Shown: positions 10,139 through 17,709, counted from the stretch's first letter. The stretch: 64,000 bases of DNA from Tissierellia bacterium (GCA_012839745.1 DUMS01000007.1:1-64000), one strand, 5' to 3'. The notes: generated from the sequence alone by a model not told the origin. Numbers and translations: made by a program.

Positions 10139-10496
10139 GATGAGTAAATCGGATGATCGCATGCTTATTAAAGCATGAGGAAAGTCCGTGCTCCATAGGG
10201 CAGGATGCTGGATAACGTCCAGTGGGGGCGACCCTAAGGATAGTGCAACAGAAATATACCGCCTGGCACTAACTGGTTTAATGCCAGGTAAGGGTGGAAA
10301 GGCGAGGTAAGAGCTCACCAGCAGCTAGGCGACTAGCTGGCTCTGTAAACCCCATCTGGAGCAAGACCAAGCAGGGACTAAAAAAAGGTGGTGGCCCGCT
10401 ACCGTCCCAAAGGTAGGTCGCTAGAACTTATTGGCAACAATAAGTCATAGATAGATGATCATCTGAGACAGAACACGGCTTACAGATTTACTCATC
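10139..10496 (+). ncRNA. rnpB: RNase P RNA (class A)
   Basis: Catalytic RNA of ribonuclease P, which removes 5' leaders from pre-tRNAs. The ends pair as the P1 helix: GATGAGTAAATC at 10139-10150 with GATTTACTCATC at 10485-10496. Universally conserved segments are present in order: GAGGAAAGTCCGTGCTC, CATAGGGCAGGATGC, GATAGTGCAACAGAAATA, AAGGGTGGAAAGGCG, GTAAACCCCATC and ACAGAACACGGCTTAC. The layout resembles the ancestral class A RNA found in many Clostridia rather than the Bacillus class B. It has its own promoter and a strong terminator. Confidence 0.96.
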
Positions 10497-10504
10497 AAAG
10501 ACGT

Positions 10505-10541
10505 GAAATTTGAAGGCTTACAGCCTTCAAATTTCTTTTTT
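10505..10541 (+). terminator. Rho-independent terminator of rnpB
   Basis: Perfect 14-bp stem GAAATTTGAAGGCT / AGCCTTCAAATTTC followed by TTTTTT. Confidence 0.95.
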
Positions 10542-10553
10542 GGGGCAAAAATA

Positions 10554-10582
10554 TTGTCGAAAATTTTATAATATGATATAAT
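10554..10582 (+). promoter_or_regulatory. Candidate promoter for nhaC, with an embedded Spo0A-like box
   Basis: TTGTCG at 10554-10559, a 17-bp spacer and a perfect TATAAT at 10577-10582. The -35 overlaps TTGTCGAA, which contains the Spo0A core TGTCGAA (10555-10561). It lies right after the rnpB terminator and reads toward the antiporter gene. Promoter call fairly strong; Spo0A control is speculative. Confidence 0.6.
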
Positions 10583-10596
10583 GGTTTTGTTTGTTT

Positions 10597-10928
10597 TATT
10601 CTGCAATAATTAAAAACCTATATTCAATGGATTTTTATCAAAAATATGCACCTATTATTAGTAATAGTGTTTTGTCAACTGCATAAACTACTGCTAAAGC
10701 AATTTATATACCAAAAAATGCAGATATATAGGTACATATCTTATTATTGCTTATATATTTGCCAAAAATTCTTAAACCTTTCAAAAATAGCCAATATATT
10801 TTTGTATTATATATAGGTGAGCTAAGTATGTTTAGTATATCCTACTTACTTGTTATTTTTACACGTCATTTGTTTGCCAGTAGCAAAAGAGTATTTAGGA
10901 TTATACATAGGTTTTTTATTGCAGAATA
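10597..10928. mobile_element. MITE-like element (332 bp) with terminal inverted repeats
   Basis: The ends are inverted copies: TATTCTGCAATAA(TTA)AAAACCTAT at 10597-10621 and, on the other strand, TATTCTGCAATAAAAAACCTAT at 10928-10907. That is 22 matching positions with one 3-base indel. Both outer ends are TA, consistent with a TA target duplication as left by IS630/mariner-type elements. Inside is a nested pair ATATGCACCTAT (10644-10655) / ATAGGTACATAT (10728-10739), 11 of 12 complementary. No transposase is encoded; the interior is AT-rich with no convincing gene. Alternatively it is a structured 5' leader of nhaC closed by a long helix. This accounts for most of the roughly 430-base gene-free stretch here. 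Confidence 0.55.
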
Positions 10929-10971
10929 GGAGGCCATAAATGCACTAAAATAAACTTAAGGGGGCTATAAA

Positions 10972-12441
10972 ATGATTGCATTTATCAAACTATCACCGAT
11001 AATATTATTAGCAGGCCTTATGATGGGTAGTAATCTAGGTAATCTTGGATTGGACATACTAGTAATAGCTCCAATCGCAACTATTTATGCAGCAATAATA
11101 GCTATGGTAACAGAGAAATACAAATTAAATGAACTAGTAGATGCTGCAGTAGATAGGGTAAAGGAAATGCAATTGGTGTTTTTTATTCTTATGCTTGCCT
11201 ATGCCATGGCGGAAGCGTTTATGTCAACAGGAGTAGGTGCAGCAATAATTAACTTGGCATTAGGTCTTGGTATTACTGCTAAAACAGTTGCAATAGTTGC
11301 ATTTGTTATCTGCTGTATATTGTCAATAGCAACTGGAACATCCTGGGGAACTTTTGCAGCTTGTGCACCTATTTTTCTATGGTTAAATCACATAGTAGGT
11401 GGGAACGTTATCATAACTGTTTGTGCTATAGCAGGCGGCTCATGCTTTGGGGATAATATTGGATTAATTTCAGATACTACGGTAGTTAGCTCCGGTATTC
11501 AGGGAGTTGAAGTAATACATAGAGTTAGACATCAAGGAGTATGGTCTATACTATGTTTGATTTTAGCAGCAGTTATGTTTGTTGTAGTAAGCCTGAACCT
11601 GCCAAATGAGGTTGGCAGTGCAGCGGATGCAATTGAACAGATTCCGGAAGAAGTATGGACTACATTAAGTCAGGAAAGACCTTCGGCAGTAAGTTTGCTA
11701 AACCAGGTAAAAGAAGGCGTTCCATTTTACATGATTATACCATTGATTTTAGTATTGATATTAGCTGTAAAAGGAATTAGTACATTAGCTTGTCTGGGTG
11801 TTGGAATCGTTTCCAGCTATGTGCTTGGATTAATAGCAGGTACTGTTGAAAATACTCATGCTTTTCTGGATTTAATGTATACTGGTTTTTCAGATGCAGG
11901 TTCTTGGGTAATTGTTATGATGATGTGGGTAGGAGCATTTGGAGGAATAATGAGCAAGATGAATGCATTTGCTCCGCTTTCAAATCTGGTTGTAAAAGTG
12001 GTCAGAAGTGTTAGACAGTTAATGTTTGCCAATGGGCTGTTATCTATAATAGGAAATGCTGCATTAGCAGATGAAATGGCTCAAATAGTAACCATTGGAC
12101 CAATTATTAAGGAAATAACTGATGAAAACGTTGTAGCAAGCGAAGAAGATCTCTATAAACTTCATTTGAGGAATGCAACATTTGGTGATGCATTGGGAGT
12201 TTTTGGTTCACAGCTTATTCCATGGCACGTATACCTTGGATTCTTTGCAGGAATAGCTTCAACAATATATCCATTAGTAGAATTTACTCCATTTGATTTT
12301 ATTAAATATAACTTTATGGCAATAATAGCTGTTGGCTCTATACTCCTGTTGACTCTAACAGGCTGGGATAGATTTGTTCCATTATTCAAACTGCCATCTG
12401 AACCAGATGTTCAGCTGAAAAAGAATATTAAGAATCAGTAA
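10972..12441 (+). CDS. NhaC-family Na+/H+ antiporter-like membrane protein
   Basis: 489-aa polytopic membrane protein of the NhaC ion-transporter superfamily, with about 11-12 hydrophobic segments. Conserved elements include the discontinuous-helix motif TGTSWGTFAACAPIF (about residues 122-136), GGSCFGDNIGLISDTTVVSS (about 158-177) and a mirrored NAALADEMAQI / FGDALGVFGSQLIPWHVY in the second half. Likely role: sodium/proton exchange or sodium-coupled export of an organic ion; the substrate cannot be decided from sequence. The ATG has AAGGGGG 8 bases upstream. A single gene between a promoter and a terminator. Confidence 0.85.
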   Translation: MIAFIKLSPIILLAGLMMGSNLGNLGLDILVIAPIATIYAAIIAMVTEKYKLNELVDAAVDRVKEMQLVFFILMLAYAMAEAFMSTGVGAAIINLALGLGITAKTVAIVAFVICCILSIATGTSWGTFAACAPIFLWLNHIVGGNVIITVCAIAGGSCFGDNIGLISDTTVVSSGIQGVEVIHRVRHQGVWSILCLILAAVMFVVVSLNLPNEVGSAADAIEQIPEEVWTTLSQERPSAVSLLNQVKEGVPFYMIIPLILVLILAVKGISTLACLGVGIVSSYVLGLIAGTVENTHAFLDLMYTGFSDAGSWVIVMMMWVGAFGGIMSKMNAFAPLSNLVVKVVRSVRQLMFANGLLSIIGNAALADEMAQIVTIGPIIKEITDENVVASEEDLYKLHLRNATFGDALGVFGSQLIPWHVYLGFFAGIASTIYPLVEFTPFDFIKYNFMAIIAVGSILLLTLTGWDRFVPLFKLPSEPDVQLKKNIKNQ

Positions 12442-12448
12442 AGAATAT

Positions 12449-12490
12449 TAGGGATATACCCATTACAAGGTATATCCCTATTGTTGTTTT
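12449..12490 (+). terminator. Rho-independent terminator after the antiporter gene
   Basis: Perfect 12-bp stem TAGGGATATACC / GGTATATCCCTA, 8-base loop, then TTGTTGTTTT. Confidence 0.88.
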
Positions 12491-12575
12491 ATATCCATGT
12501 AATATAAAAAAATTAGGTGTAATATGTTTACTAAATGGGTATACATATTTATAATATTTAATATAATAAATAAAA

Positions 12576-12673
12576 TGGCAGAGTAGATAGCTTGCGTTAA
12601 GTGTTAGAGGATGGAACGTTGCCTCTAAACGAAAAGCTTAAAAGCTTGCGTTAAGCTATCGCGTTCGCTGTCA
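12576..12673 (+). promoter_or_regulatory. Tetrahydrofolate (THF) riboswitch
   Basis: Matches the THF aptamer in order: GAGTAGATAG at the 5' side, the conserved TGCGTTAAGTG (12593-12603), an internal stem-loop TAGAGG...CCTCTAA, ACGAAAAGC, a second TGCGTTAAGC-like pass and the closing CGCGTTCGCTG. The outer helix TGGCAG / CTGTCA closes it. It sits about 65 bases upstream of the folate transporter start. Between aptamer and gene a dyad GATGTGGTAGTACTGCCATATC (12695-12716) and the AAAAGGAGG SD suggest control of ribosome access rather than a classical terminator. The rest of the 298-base gap (12491-12575) is AT-rich, with no other feature seen. Confidence 0.92.
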
Positions 12674-12739
12674 CATCTAGTTAGGTCTCTTTCTTGATGT
12701 GGTAGTACTGCCATATCAAATTAAAAGGAGGCTTTTTTA

Positions 12740-13273
12740 ATGAAAAGATTTTCAGCCAGAAATATAGTTATTTACAGCATGTTGATTGCATTGAATGTGG
12801 TGCTGACTCGAGTAGGCAGTATAAGAATTGGCGGGGGAGGTACTGAGATAATCAGAATAGGATTTGGAGGTTTTCCGGTTATATTTGCAGGAATAGCATT
12901 TGGCCCTATAGCTGGAGGAGTGGTGGGGGCCATTGGAGATATTATAGGAATGATTGTAAGCCCAATGGGCCCTTATATGCCTCATTTTACATTTTCTGCA
13001 GCATTAACTGGAGTTATACCCGGACTGATAATGTTAAACTGCAAGGATAAAGCATGTAAGACTTCATTTTTGAGGCTCTTATTTGCAATAGGAGTAGGGG
13101 AGATTACAACCTCAGTTATTTTAGTACCTTACTTTATGAACACTCTTTTTGGAGTTCCATATGAAGTTTCCCTTCCACCAAGGCTTATATCACAGGCAGT
13201 AACAATTCCATTATATGCTTATACTGCAAGGATTCTGTTAAACAGGATTTGTTCAGCTCTTAATATTTGCTAA
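12740..13273 (+). CDS. folT: Folate ECF transporter S component
   Basis: 177-aa integral membrane substrate-binding subunit of an energy-coupling-factor transporter importing folates; it works with shared EcfA/A'/T encoded elsewhere. About six hydrophobic helices are visible. The N-terminal helix ARNIVIYSMLIALNVVLTR with a downstream Arg and the GPIAGGVVGAIGDIIGMIVSP loop are typical of FolT. The THF riboswitch directly upstream is strong independent evidence for the substrate. SD AAAAGGAGG precedes the ATG. The next gene, folD, also belongs to folate one-carbon metabolism. Confidence 0.92.
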   Translation: MKRFSARNIVIYSMLIALNVVLTRVGSIRIGGGGTEIIRIGFGGFPVIFAGIAFGPIAGGVVGAIGDIIGMIVSPMGPYMPHFTFSAALTGVIPGLIMLNCKDKACKTSFLRLLFAIGVGEITTSVILVPYFMNTLFGVPYEVSLPPRLISQAVTIPLYAYTARILLNRICSALNIC

Positions 13274-13276
13274 ATT

Positions 13277-13310
13277 AAGCTGCTATCTATTTAGGTAGCA
13301 GCTTGTTTTA
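13277..13310 (+). terminator. Rho-independent terminator after folT
   Basis: Stem AAGCTGCTATC / GGTAGCAGCTT (11 bp, one G-T pair), 6-base loop, then GTTTTA. Confidence 0.85.
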
Positions 13311-13412
13311 ATATATGCTATAATAAAAATATTAACAAGATGGTTTTTTATAGGTGCGATGGAAGGTTATACTATAATATGAATTATTTTGATAAAATAA
13401 GGAGGGTAAACA

Positions 13413-14258
13413 ATGGCAGATATATTAAAGGGCAATGCTGTAGCAAAAGACATTAAGGAAAGGATAAGAAAAGATGTTGAAGAGTTATCAAAGGAAAATC
13501 GCATTCCTATGCTGGCTATTGTCAGGTTAGGGGATAATCCTGGTGATATTTCATACGAAAAAAGCATTATTAAAAACTGTGATAGCGTGGGGATAAAAGC
13601 AAAAGTATATGAACTGGATGTAAATACAACTACTGGAAAGCTGGTGGAATTAATAGAAGAATTAAATATTGATAATTCCATATCAGGCATACTGGTATTC
13701 AGACCATTGCCAAAGCATATTGATGAGGAGATAATAAGAAATTCAATTAGCACAAAAAAAGATGTAGACTGTATGCATCCATGGAATCTTGAAAAGATAT
13801 TTGAAGGGGATATAAGCGGGTTTGCACCATGTACTCCAAAAGCTGCAATGGAAATAATTAAATACTATGATATACCTTTGGAAGGGAAAAATGTAGTAGT
13901 TGTCAACAGAAGCATGGTTGTAGGAAAGCCATTGGCTATGATGCTTCTAAAAGAAAATGCAACAGTAACTATCTGCCATTCCAAAACCAAAGGTTTACAT
14001 ACTTTAACCAATAATGCAGATATTGTTGTTGTAGCATTAGGAAAGGCAAAATTCTTTGATGAAAGATATTTTAATGAAAAGTCAGTTGTAATAGATGTAG
14101 GGGTAAGTGAAGACGAAAATGGAAGGATAAGCGGAGATGTAGATTATGAGAAAGTTGAACCAATAGTTGATAAAATTACTCCAGTTCCAGGAGGAGTAGG
14201 CAGCGTTACAACTTCCATACTGTTAAGCCAGGTAGTCCATGCCTGTAAAATCAATTAA
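13413..14258 (+). CDS. folD: Bifunctional methylenetetrahydrofolate dehydrogenase / cyclohydrolase
   Basis: 281-aa FolD interconverting 5,10-methylene-THF, 5,10-methenyl-THF and 10-formyl-THF. The N-terminal substrate lobe has the catalytic YxxxK-type motif (DISYEKSIIKNC, Lys near residue 51). The Rossmann lobe contains GKNVVVVNRSMVVGKPLAMMLL, where the usual signature is GR(S)xxVGxP, and the C-terminus has TPVPGGVGSVTTSIL. ATG with AAGGAGGG upstream. It has its own terminator, and the preceding folT has another, so it is probably a single-gene unit. Confidence 0.96.
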   Translation: MADILKGNAVAKDIKERIRKDVEELSKENRIPMLAIVRLGDNPGDISYEKSIIKNCDSVGIKAKVYELDVNTTTGKLVELIEELNIDNSISGILVFRPLPKHIDEEIIRNSISTKKDVDCMHPWNLEKIFEGDISGFAPCTPKAAMEIIKYYDIPLEGKNVVVVNRSMVVGKPLAMMLLKENATVTICHSKTKGLHTLTNNADIVVVALGKAKFFDERYFNEKSVVIDVGVSEDENGRISGDVDYEKVEPIVDKITPVPGGVGSVTTSILLSQVVHACKIN

Positions 14259-14264
14259 TAATTC

Positions 14265-14289
14265 AAAAGGAGTCTTTTAGACTCTTTTT
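14265..14289 (+). terminator. Rho-independent terminator after folD
   Basis: Stem AAAAGGAGTCT / AGACTCTTTTT with a 3-base loop; the T-run is part of the descending arm. Confidence 0.82.
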
Positions 14290-14329
14290 GTATTTCTGCC
14301 TTTTTCAACAAAACTAGTCTTTTTTCTAT

Positions 14330-14359
14330 GAAGGAGAATTCTATTTTACAATAGAATAT
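14330..14359 (+). promoter_or_regulatory. Candidate SigH promoter of the spoIIA operon
   Basis: GAAGGAGAA at 14330-14338 fits the SigH -35 (RnAGGAwWW, one mismatch); a 12-bp spacer is followed by ATAGAATAT at 14351-14359, fitting RnnGAATww. In B. subtilis spoIIA is SigH-dependent. A dyad ATTCTATT-TTAC-AATAGAAT (14338-14357) overlaps spacer and -10. Confidence 0.65.
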
Positions 14360-14391
14360 TATTATGGATTAAATATGGGAGGGGATAAGTT

Positions 14392-14724
14392 TTGCAACTG
14401 ACAATTGATATTGTTAATGATTATATGATAGTCAAGCTTAGAGGGGAATTAGACCATCATACTTCAGAGTATGCAAGAAAAAAAATAGATCAAAGGTACT
14501 ATAGCAATAATTCTGCCAATATTGTTCTTGACTTAAGAGAGCTTAACTTTATGGACAGTGCTGGAATCGGGCTTATCATGGGAAGATATAAAAACTGTAT
14601 TGATAGAAACGGCAAGGTTTCCATTGTAAGTACAAGCCCTTATATAAATAGAATGCTTAAAATGTCCGGAATACAAAAGCTTGTAGATATCTACCAGACT
14701 ATTGAAGAAGCTATTAAGGGCTAA
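14392..14724 (+). CDS. spoIIAA: Anti-sigma F factor antagonist
   Basis: 110-aa single STAS-domain protein that, when dephosphorylated, binds SpoIIAB and frees SigF in the forespore. The phosphorylation motif [17 protein letters not shown] places the regulatory Ser at residue 56. The TTG start has GGGAGGGG 9 bases upstream. First gene of spoIIAA-AB-AC, with 13 bases to the spoIIAB start; it lies behind a SigH-like promoter. Confidence 0.97.
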   Translation: MQLTIDIVNDYMIVKLRGELDHHTSEYARKKIDQRYYSNNSANIVLDLRELNFMDSAGIGLIMGRYKNCIDRNGKVSIVSTSPYINRMLKMSGIQKLVDIYQTIEEAIKG

Positions 14725-14737
14725 AGGGGGTATATTA

Positions 14738-15190
14738 ATGGTGCGAAAAAACAATGATAAAAACTATATGAGAATAGAGTTTCTAAGCAAGTCCAGCAAT
14801 GAATCCTTTGCTAGGGTAGTTGTAGCAGCATTTGCTTCACAGCTGGATCCAACAATTGAGGAATTATCAGATATAAAGACAGCCGTGTCAGAGGCAGTTA
14901 CAAATGCTATCATACACGGGTATGAATATAAAGAAGGAATTGTTGTAGTTGAGGCAACTCTTGAAAACAACAGAATAGATATTGTTGTTGAAGACTTTGG
15001 AAAGGGAATTGAAGACATTAATAAGGCTATGGAACCATTTTATACATCAAAACCTGACCTTGAAAGGTCGGGCATGGGGTTTACAGTTATGGAAACTTTT
15101 ATGGATGAATTGGAAGTGGAAAGTGAAGTAAATAAAGGTACAAGGGTAAGGATGAGCAAAACATTTAAGAGTCTATCCAATAAGGAGTAG
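14738..15190 (+). CDS. spoIIAB: Anti-sigma F factor (serine kinase)
   Basis: 150-aa GHKL-fold protein that sequesters SigF and phosphorylates SpoIIAA. The N-box [14 protein letters not shown] (about residues 49-62), G1 box DFGKGI and G2 box LERSGMGF are intact, as is the family opening [21 protein letters not shown] 14738 is chosen because AAAGGGGG lies 7 bases upstream; an earlier in-frame ATG at 14702 lies inside spoIIAA. Confidence 0.97.
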   Translation: MVRKNNDKNYMRIEFLSKSSNESFARVVVAAFASQLDPTIEELSDIKTAVSEAVTNAIIHGYEYKEGIVVVEATLENNRIDIVVEDFGKGIEDINKAMEPFYTSKPDLERSGMGFTVMETFMDELEVESEVNKGTRVRMSKTFKSLSNKE

Positions 15191-15195
15191 ATGAT

Positions 15196-15954
15196 ATGGT
15201 GAAAGGGAATAGAGATAATGAACTATTAAGCCATGAAGAAACTATGGAGCTAATAAAGAAAGCACAAAATGGAGATATGGAGGCAAAGGATAGGCTAGTA
15301 AAGAGCAATATTGGCCTTATAAAAAGCGTTTTAAGAGGGTTTACCAATAGGGGGCACGAAGTAGAAGACCTGTTTCAAATTGGCAGTATAGGGCTTTTAA
15401 AGGCAATTGAAAAATTTGACACATCCTTTGATGTTAAGTTTTCTACATATGCAGTTCCCATGATAGCAGGAGAGATTAAGAGGTTCTTAAGAGATGATGG
15501 TATAATTAAGGTAAGCAGGTCCCTTAAACAAACTGCCAATAGGGTTAAATACACCCAGGAGAAATTGGTAAAAAAACTGGGTAGAGAACCTACCATCCAG
15601 GAGATATCCGATGAGTTGAACATAGATAGAGAAGAGATTGTAATGGCATTAGAGTCGTCGTATCATCCAGATTATCTGTATGATGTAATCCACGAGAAGG
15701 AGGGAAATCCACTTTATCTTATTGACAAAGTGGGTCTGGAGGAGGATAGCGAAAAGGATATATTGGATAGAATTGTTTTACAGGAATTGTTAAGCGAGTT
15801 AAAGGAAAGGGATAGACAGGTTATTATTTTGAGATACTTTCAAGATAAAACTCAGATGGAAGCTGCAAATATATTGGGTATATCTCAGGTACAGGTTTCA
15901 AGAATCGAAAAGAGAATAATAAAGGAAATGAAAAGAAAGTTGGCAAAGGCATGA
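15196..15954 (+). CDS. sigF: Forespore RNA polymerase sigma factor F
   Basis: 252-aa group 3 sigma factor (SpoIIAC) directing early forespore transcription. Region 2 contains FDTSFDVKFSTYAVPMIAGEIKRFLRDDG and region 4 ends in KTQMEAANILGISQVQVSRIEKRII. The ATG follows the spoIIAB stop by 5 bases; the SD AAGGAG overlaps the end of spoIIAB. A hairpin terminator spans its stop codon. Confidence 0.97.
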   Translation: MVKGNRDNELLSHEETMELIKKAQNGDMEAKDRLVKSNIGLIKSVLRGFTNRGHEVEDLFQIGSIGLLKAIEKFDTSFDVKFSTYAVPMIAGEIKRFLRDDGIIKVSRSLKQTANRVKYTQEKLVKKLGREPTIQEISDELNIDREEIVMALESSYHPDYLYDVIHEKEGNPLYLIDKVGLEEDSEKDILDRIVLQELLSELKERDRQVIILRYFQDKTQMEAANILGISQVQVSRIEKRIIKEMKRKLAKA

Positions 15955-15973
15955 TGATATGCCTTATTTTTTT
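15945..15973 (+). terminator. Rho-independent terminator of spoIIA operon
   Basis: Stem AAGGCAT / ATGCCTT with the sigF stop in the loop, followed by ATTTTTTT. It separates spoIIA from the spoVA unit. Confidence 0.78.
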
Positions 15974-16002
15974 GAATTAAATTCTAATATAGGAGAATAA
16001 TA
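15973..16002 (+). promoter_or_regulatory. Candidate SigG-type promoter of the spoVA operon
   Basis: TGAATT at 15973-15978, 17-bp spacer, AATAATA at 15996-16002. This resembles forespore SigG sites (TGAATA / CATAMTA) with one mismatch in each box. Known spoVA operons are SigG-dependent; here it is inference from motif and place. Confidence 0.45.
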
Positions 16003-16023
16003 ATTATAGATTGAGGTGATTAA

Positions 16024-16218
16024 ATGAACTATATTTTGAGAATAAACAGAAGAATTTTAATGGTAATATTGGTTTTGCTGATTATTGTTATAGCCTTGTT
16101 TATTTGGTATAACGAGGAAGGAGCAAACAATGAAGCACCTAAGAAAGCAACTTTGGTAATGGAGACTATAAAGGGGAGTGGGTATTATAAATACAGAAAA
16201 AGTTTACATAAACCTTAA
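16024..16218 (+). CDS. Small single-pass membrane protein of unknown function before spoVAA
   Basis: 64-aa protein with a basic N-terminus (YILRINRR), one long hydrophobic helix (about residues 12-30) and a short charged tail with many Lys/Glu. The start has an excellent SD (GAGGTGA, 6 bases before the ATG). I do not recognise the family. It is the first gene after the candidate SigG promoter and overlaps spoVAA by 41 bases in another frame, so it is placed for forespore expression. It is not an N-terminal piece of SpoVAA, which is complete without it. Confidence 0.6.
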   Translation: MNYILRINRRILMVILVLLIIVIALFIWYNEEGANNEAPKKATLVMETIKGSGYYKYRKSLHKP

Positions 16219-16813
16219 TACTAAGTACTCTGTTGAGCCAAAAGCTGATGTATATGTCAAGGATATAGGTGAAGTATATTGTAATAACAGCACAATTAAA
16301 AAAAAGGTTGAGGAAGTAAAGATACTTAAGGTTCAAGAAGAGGAATCCTATGCCTATATATCAGGGAATCAGGTTATTGCAAAAATATTGGATAGTATTC
16401 AGAATATTGATATATCAATAATTGGCGGGCCTGATATATTGTTGGAAATTAAGGAACGGGAAAAGTCCAGGCCATTCATAAATTTTCTTAAGGTTTTAAT
16501 GGTTTCACTGATTCTGTTTTTTGGTTCTGCTATGGCAATAATTAATTTCTTTGAGGATGTTGAAATGGAAAGCTCCTTAGAGAAAATTCATTATTTAATA
16601 ACCGGATCAAGAGAGAAATCTCCTATGATAATAGGCATTCCTTTTTCCATAGGGATTGGATTAGGTATTTATGCATTTTTTAACAGAGTATTCAGTTTAA
16701 GCAATAGAAGGAGACAAGAGCCTGGTCCATTGGAATTGGAGCTTTATTTATATGATAAAAACCTGGAAGACAATATTATGCATGATCTAAAGAAAACCGA
16801 TAATCTTAAATAG
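16178..16813 (+). CDS. spoVAA: Stage V sporulation protein AA
   Basis: 211-aa SpoVAA, part of the inner-membrane SpoVA channel that moves Ca-dipicolinate into the spore. The soluble N-terminal half has the family motif VYVKDIGEVYCN and the IIGGPDILLEI segment; two C-terminal transmembrane helices lie at about 103-125 and 150-170. The start is uncertain: GTG 16178 abuts its SD (AAAGGGGA), leaving almost no spacing, so initiation a few codons downstream is possible. Second gene in the operon, overlapping the 64-aa gene. Confidence 0.88.
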   Translation: MGIINTEKVYINLNTKYSVEPKADVYVKDIGEVYCNNSTIKKKVEEVKILKVQEEESYAYISGNQVIAKILDSIQNIDISIIGGPDILLEIKEREKSRPFINFLKVLMVSLILFFGSAMAIINFFEDVEMESSLEKIHYLITGSREKSPMIIGIPFSIGIGLGIYAFFNRVFSLSNRRRQEPGPLELELYLYDKNLEDNIMHDLKKTDNLK

Positions 16814-16827
16814 CGGTGGTGAATACA

Positions 16828-17244
16828 ATGAAATCCATTTTGTTGGCTTTTATTGGGTTGTCAGCTGGGTTGACAATAGGCGGTGCACTGGCTGCTTTTG
16901 TAACGTTGCTGGATTTTATACCTAGATTAATACAGTTAACTAATACAAGAAAATATATAGTATTATATCAGAATTGCTTTTCATTAGGAGGGCTGTTATT
17001 CAGCTTTCTGCACTTTTTTGATTATACTATTAGAATTAATAAAATAATCAGTATGATGATTTCATTTATAATGGGTATATTTACAGGTTTGTTTTCATCA
17101 GCCCTTGCAGAAGTGTTAAATGTTTTACCTGTTCTTTCAAAGAAGTTTAAACTCAAACACAAGCTTAAATATATAATAGCTGCATTGCTTCTTGGAAAGA
17201 CTTCAGGAGCATTATGGTATTGGTTAGTATTTGCTAAGCGTTAG
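16828..17244 (+). CDS. spoVAB: Stage V sporulation protein AB
   Basis: 138-aa membrane protein with four to five hydrophobic segments and the SpoVAB signature GLSAGLTIGGALAAFVTLLDFIPRL at the N-terminus and LGKTSGALWYW near the end. Component of the SpoVA dipicolinate channel. ATG 16828 is preferred over GTG 16816/16819 because GGTGGTGA lies 5 bases upstream. Tightly spaced between spoVAA and spoVAC. Confidence 0.92.
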   Translation: MKSILLAFIGLSAGLTIGGALAAFVTLLDFIPRLIQLTNTRKYIVLYQNCFSLGGLLFSFLHFFDYTIRINKIISMMISFIMGIFTGLFSSALAEVLNVLPVLSKKFKLKHKLKYIIAALLLGKTSGALWYWLVFAKR

Positions 17245-17255
17245 GGAGTGATAAT

Positions 17256-17705
17256 ATGGATAATATGACTAATAAGGAATACCAGGAATATTTGAAAAGA
17301 AAGATACCAAAACCTGATTACCTGAATAACTCCATTAGGGCATTTATTGTAGGAGGAACCATTTGTTTAATTGGACAAATAGTAAGGAATATGCTATTTA
17401 GATTTGGTTTTAACGAGAAGGAAGTAGTTACAGGTACTGCCATTATTATGGTATTTTTAGGATCATTGCTAACAGGCCTTGGTATTTATGATAAAATTGG
17501 AAAGTTTGGAGGAGCAGGTGCAGCCATACCAATAACAGGATTTGCAAATTCAATTGTTGCACCTGCAATGGAATATAAGAGAGAAGGATATCTATTTGGA
17601 GTGGCTGCCAAAATGTTTACCATTGCTGGCCCTGTGTTGGTGTATGGAATTGGCAGCTCCATAATAGTAGGGTTATTGTATTTAATATTTACAGCAGGAA
17701 GGTGA
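17256..17705 (+). CDS. spoVAC: Stage V sporulation protein AC
   Basis: 149-aa SpoVAC, a mechanosensitive-like membrane subunit of the SpoVA channel. Four hydrophobic segments are visible, with the family motif FIVGGTICLIGQIVRN at about 26-41 and GAGAAIPITGFANSIVAPAMEYKREG at about 88-113. It shares fold and sequence with the spoVAE product downstream. SD TAGGGAGTGAT precedes the ATG. Confidence 0.96.
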   Translation: MDNMTNKEYQEYLKRKIPKPDYLNNSIRAFIVGGTICLIGQIVRNMLFRFGFNEKEVVTGTAIIMVFLGSLLTGLGIYDKIGKFGGAGAAIPITGFANSIVAPAMEYKREGYLFGVAAKMFTIAGPVLVYGIGSSIIVGLLYLIFTAGR

Positions 17706-17709
17706 TTTT

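Noticed and set aside
10747-10929. 60-codon open frame inside the inverted-repeat element
   Set aside because: No SD, AT-rich hydrophobic composition expected by chance, and the frame runs into the terminal repeat; treated as non-coding.
10583-10971. Known riboswitch class in the nhaC leader
   Set aside because: I found no conserved core of any riboswitch class I know; the inverted repeats with TA ends fit a mobile element at least as well.
16024-16813. Possible frameshift joining the 64-aa ORF to spoVAA
   Set aside because: SpoVAA is full length without it, and the 64-aa ORF has its own SD and a complete transmembrane protein; separate genes are more likely.
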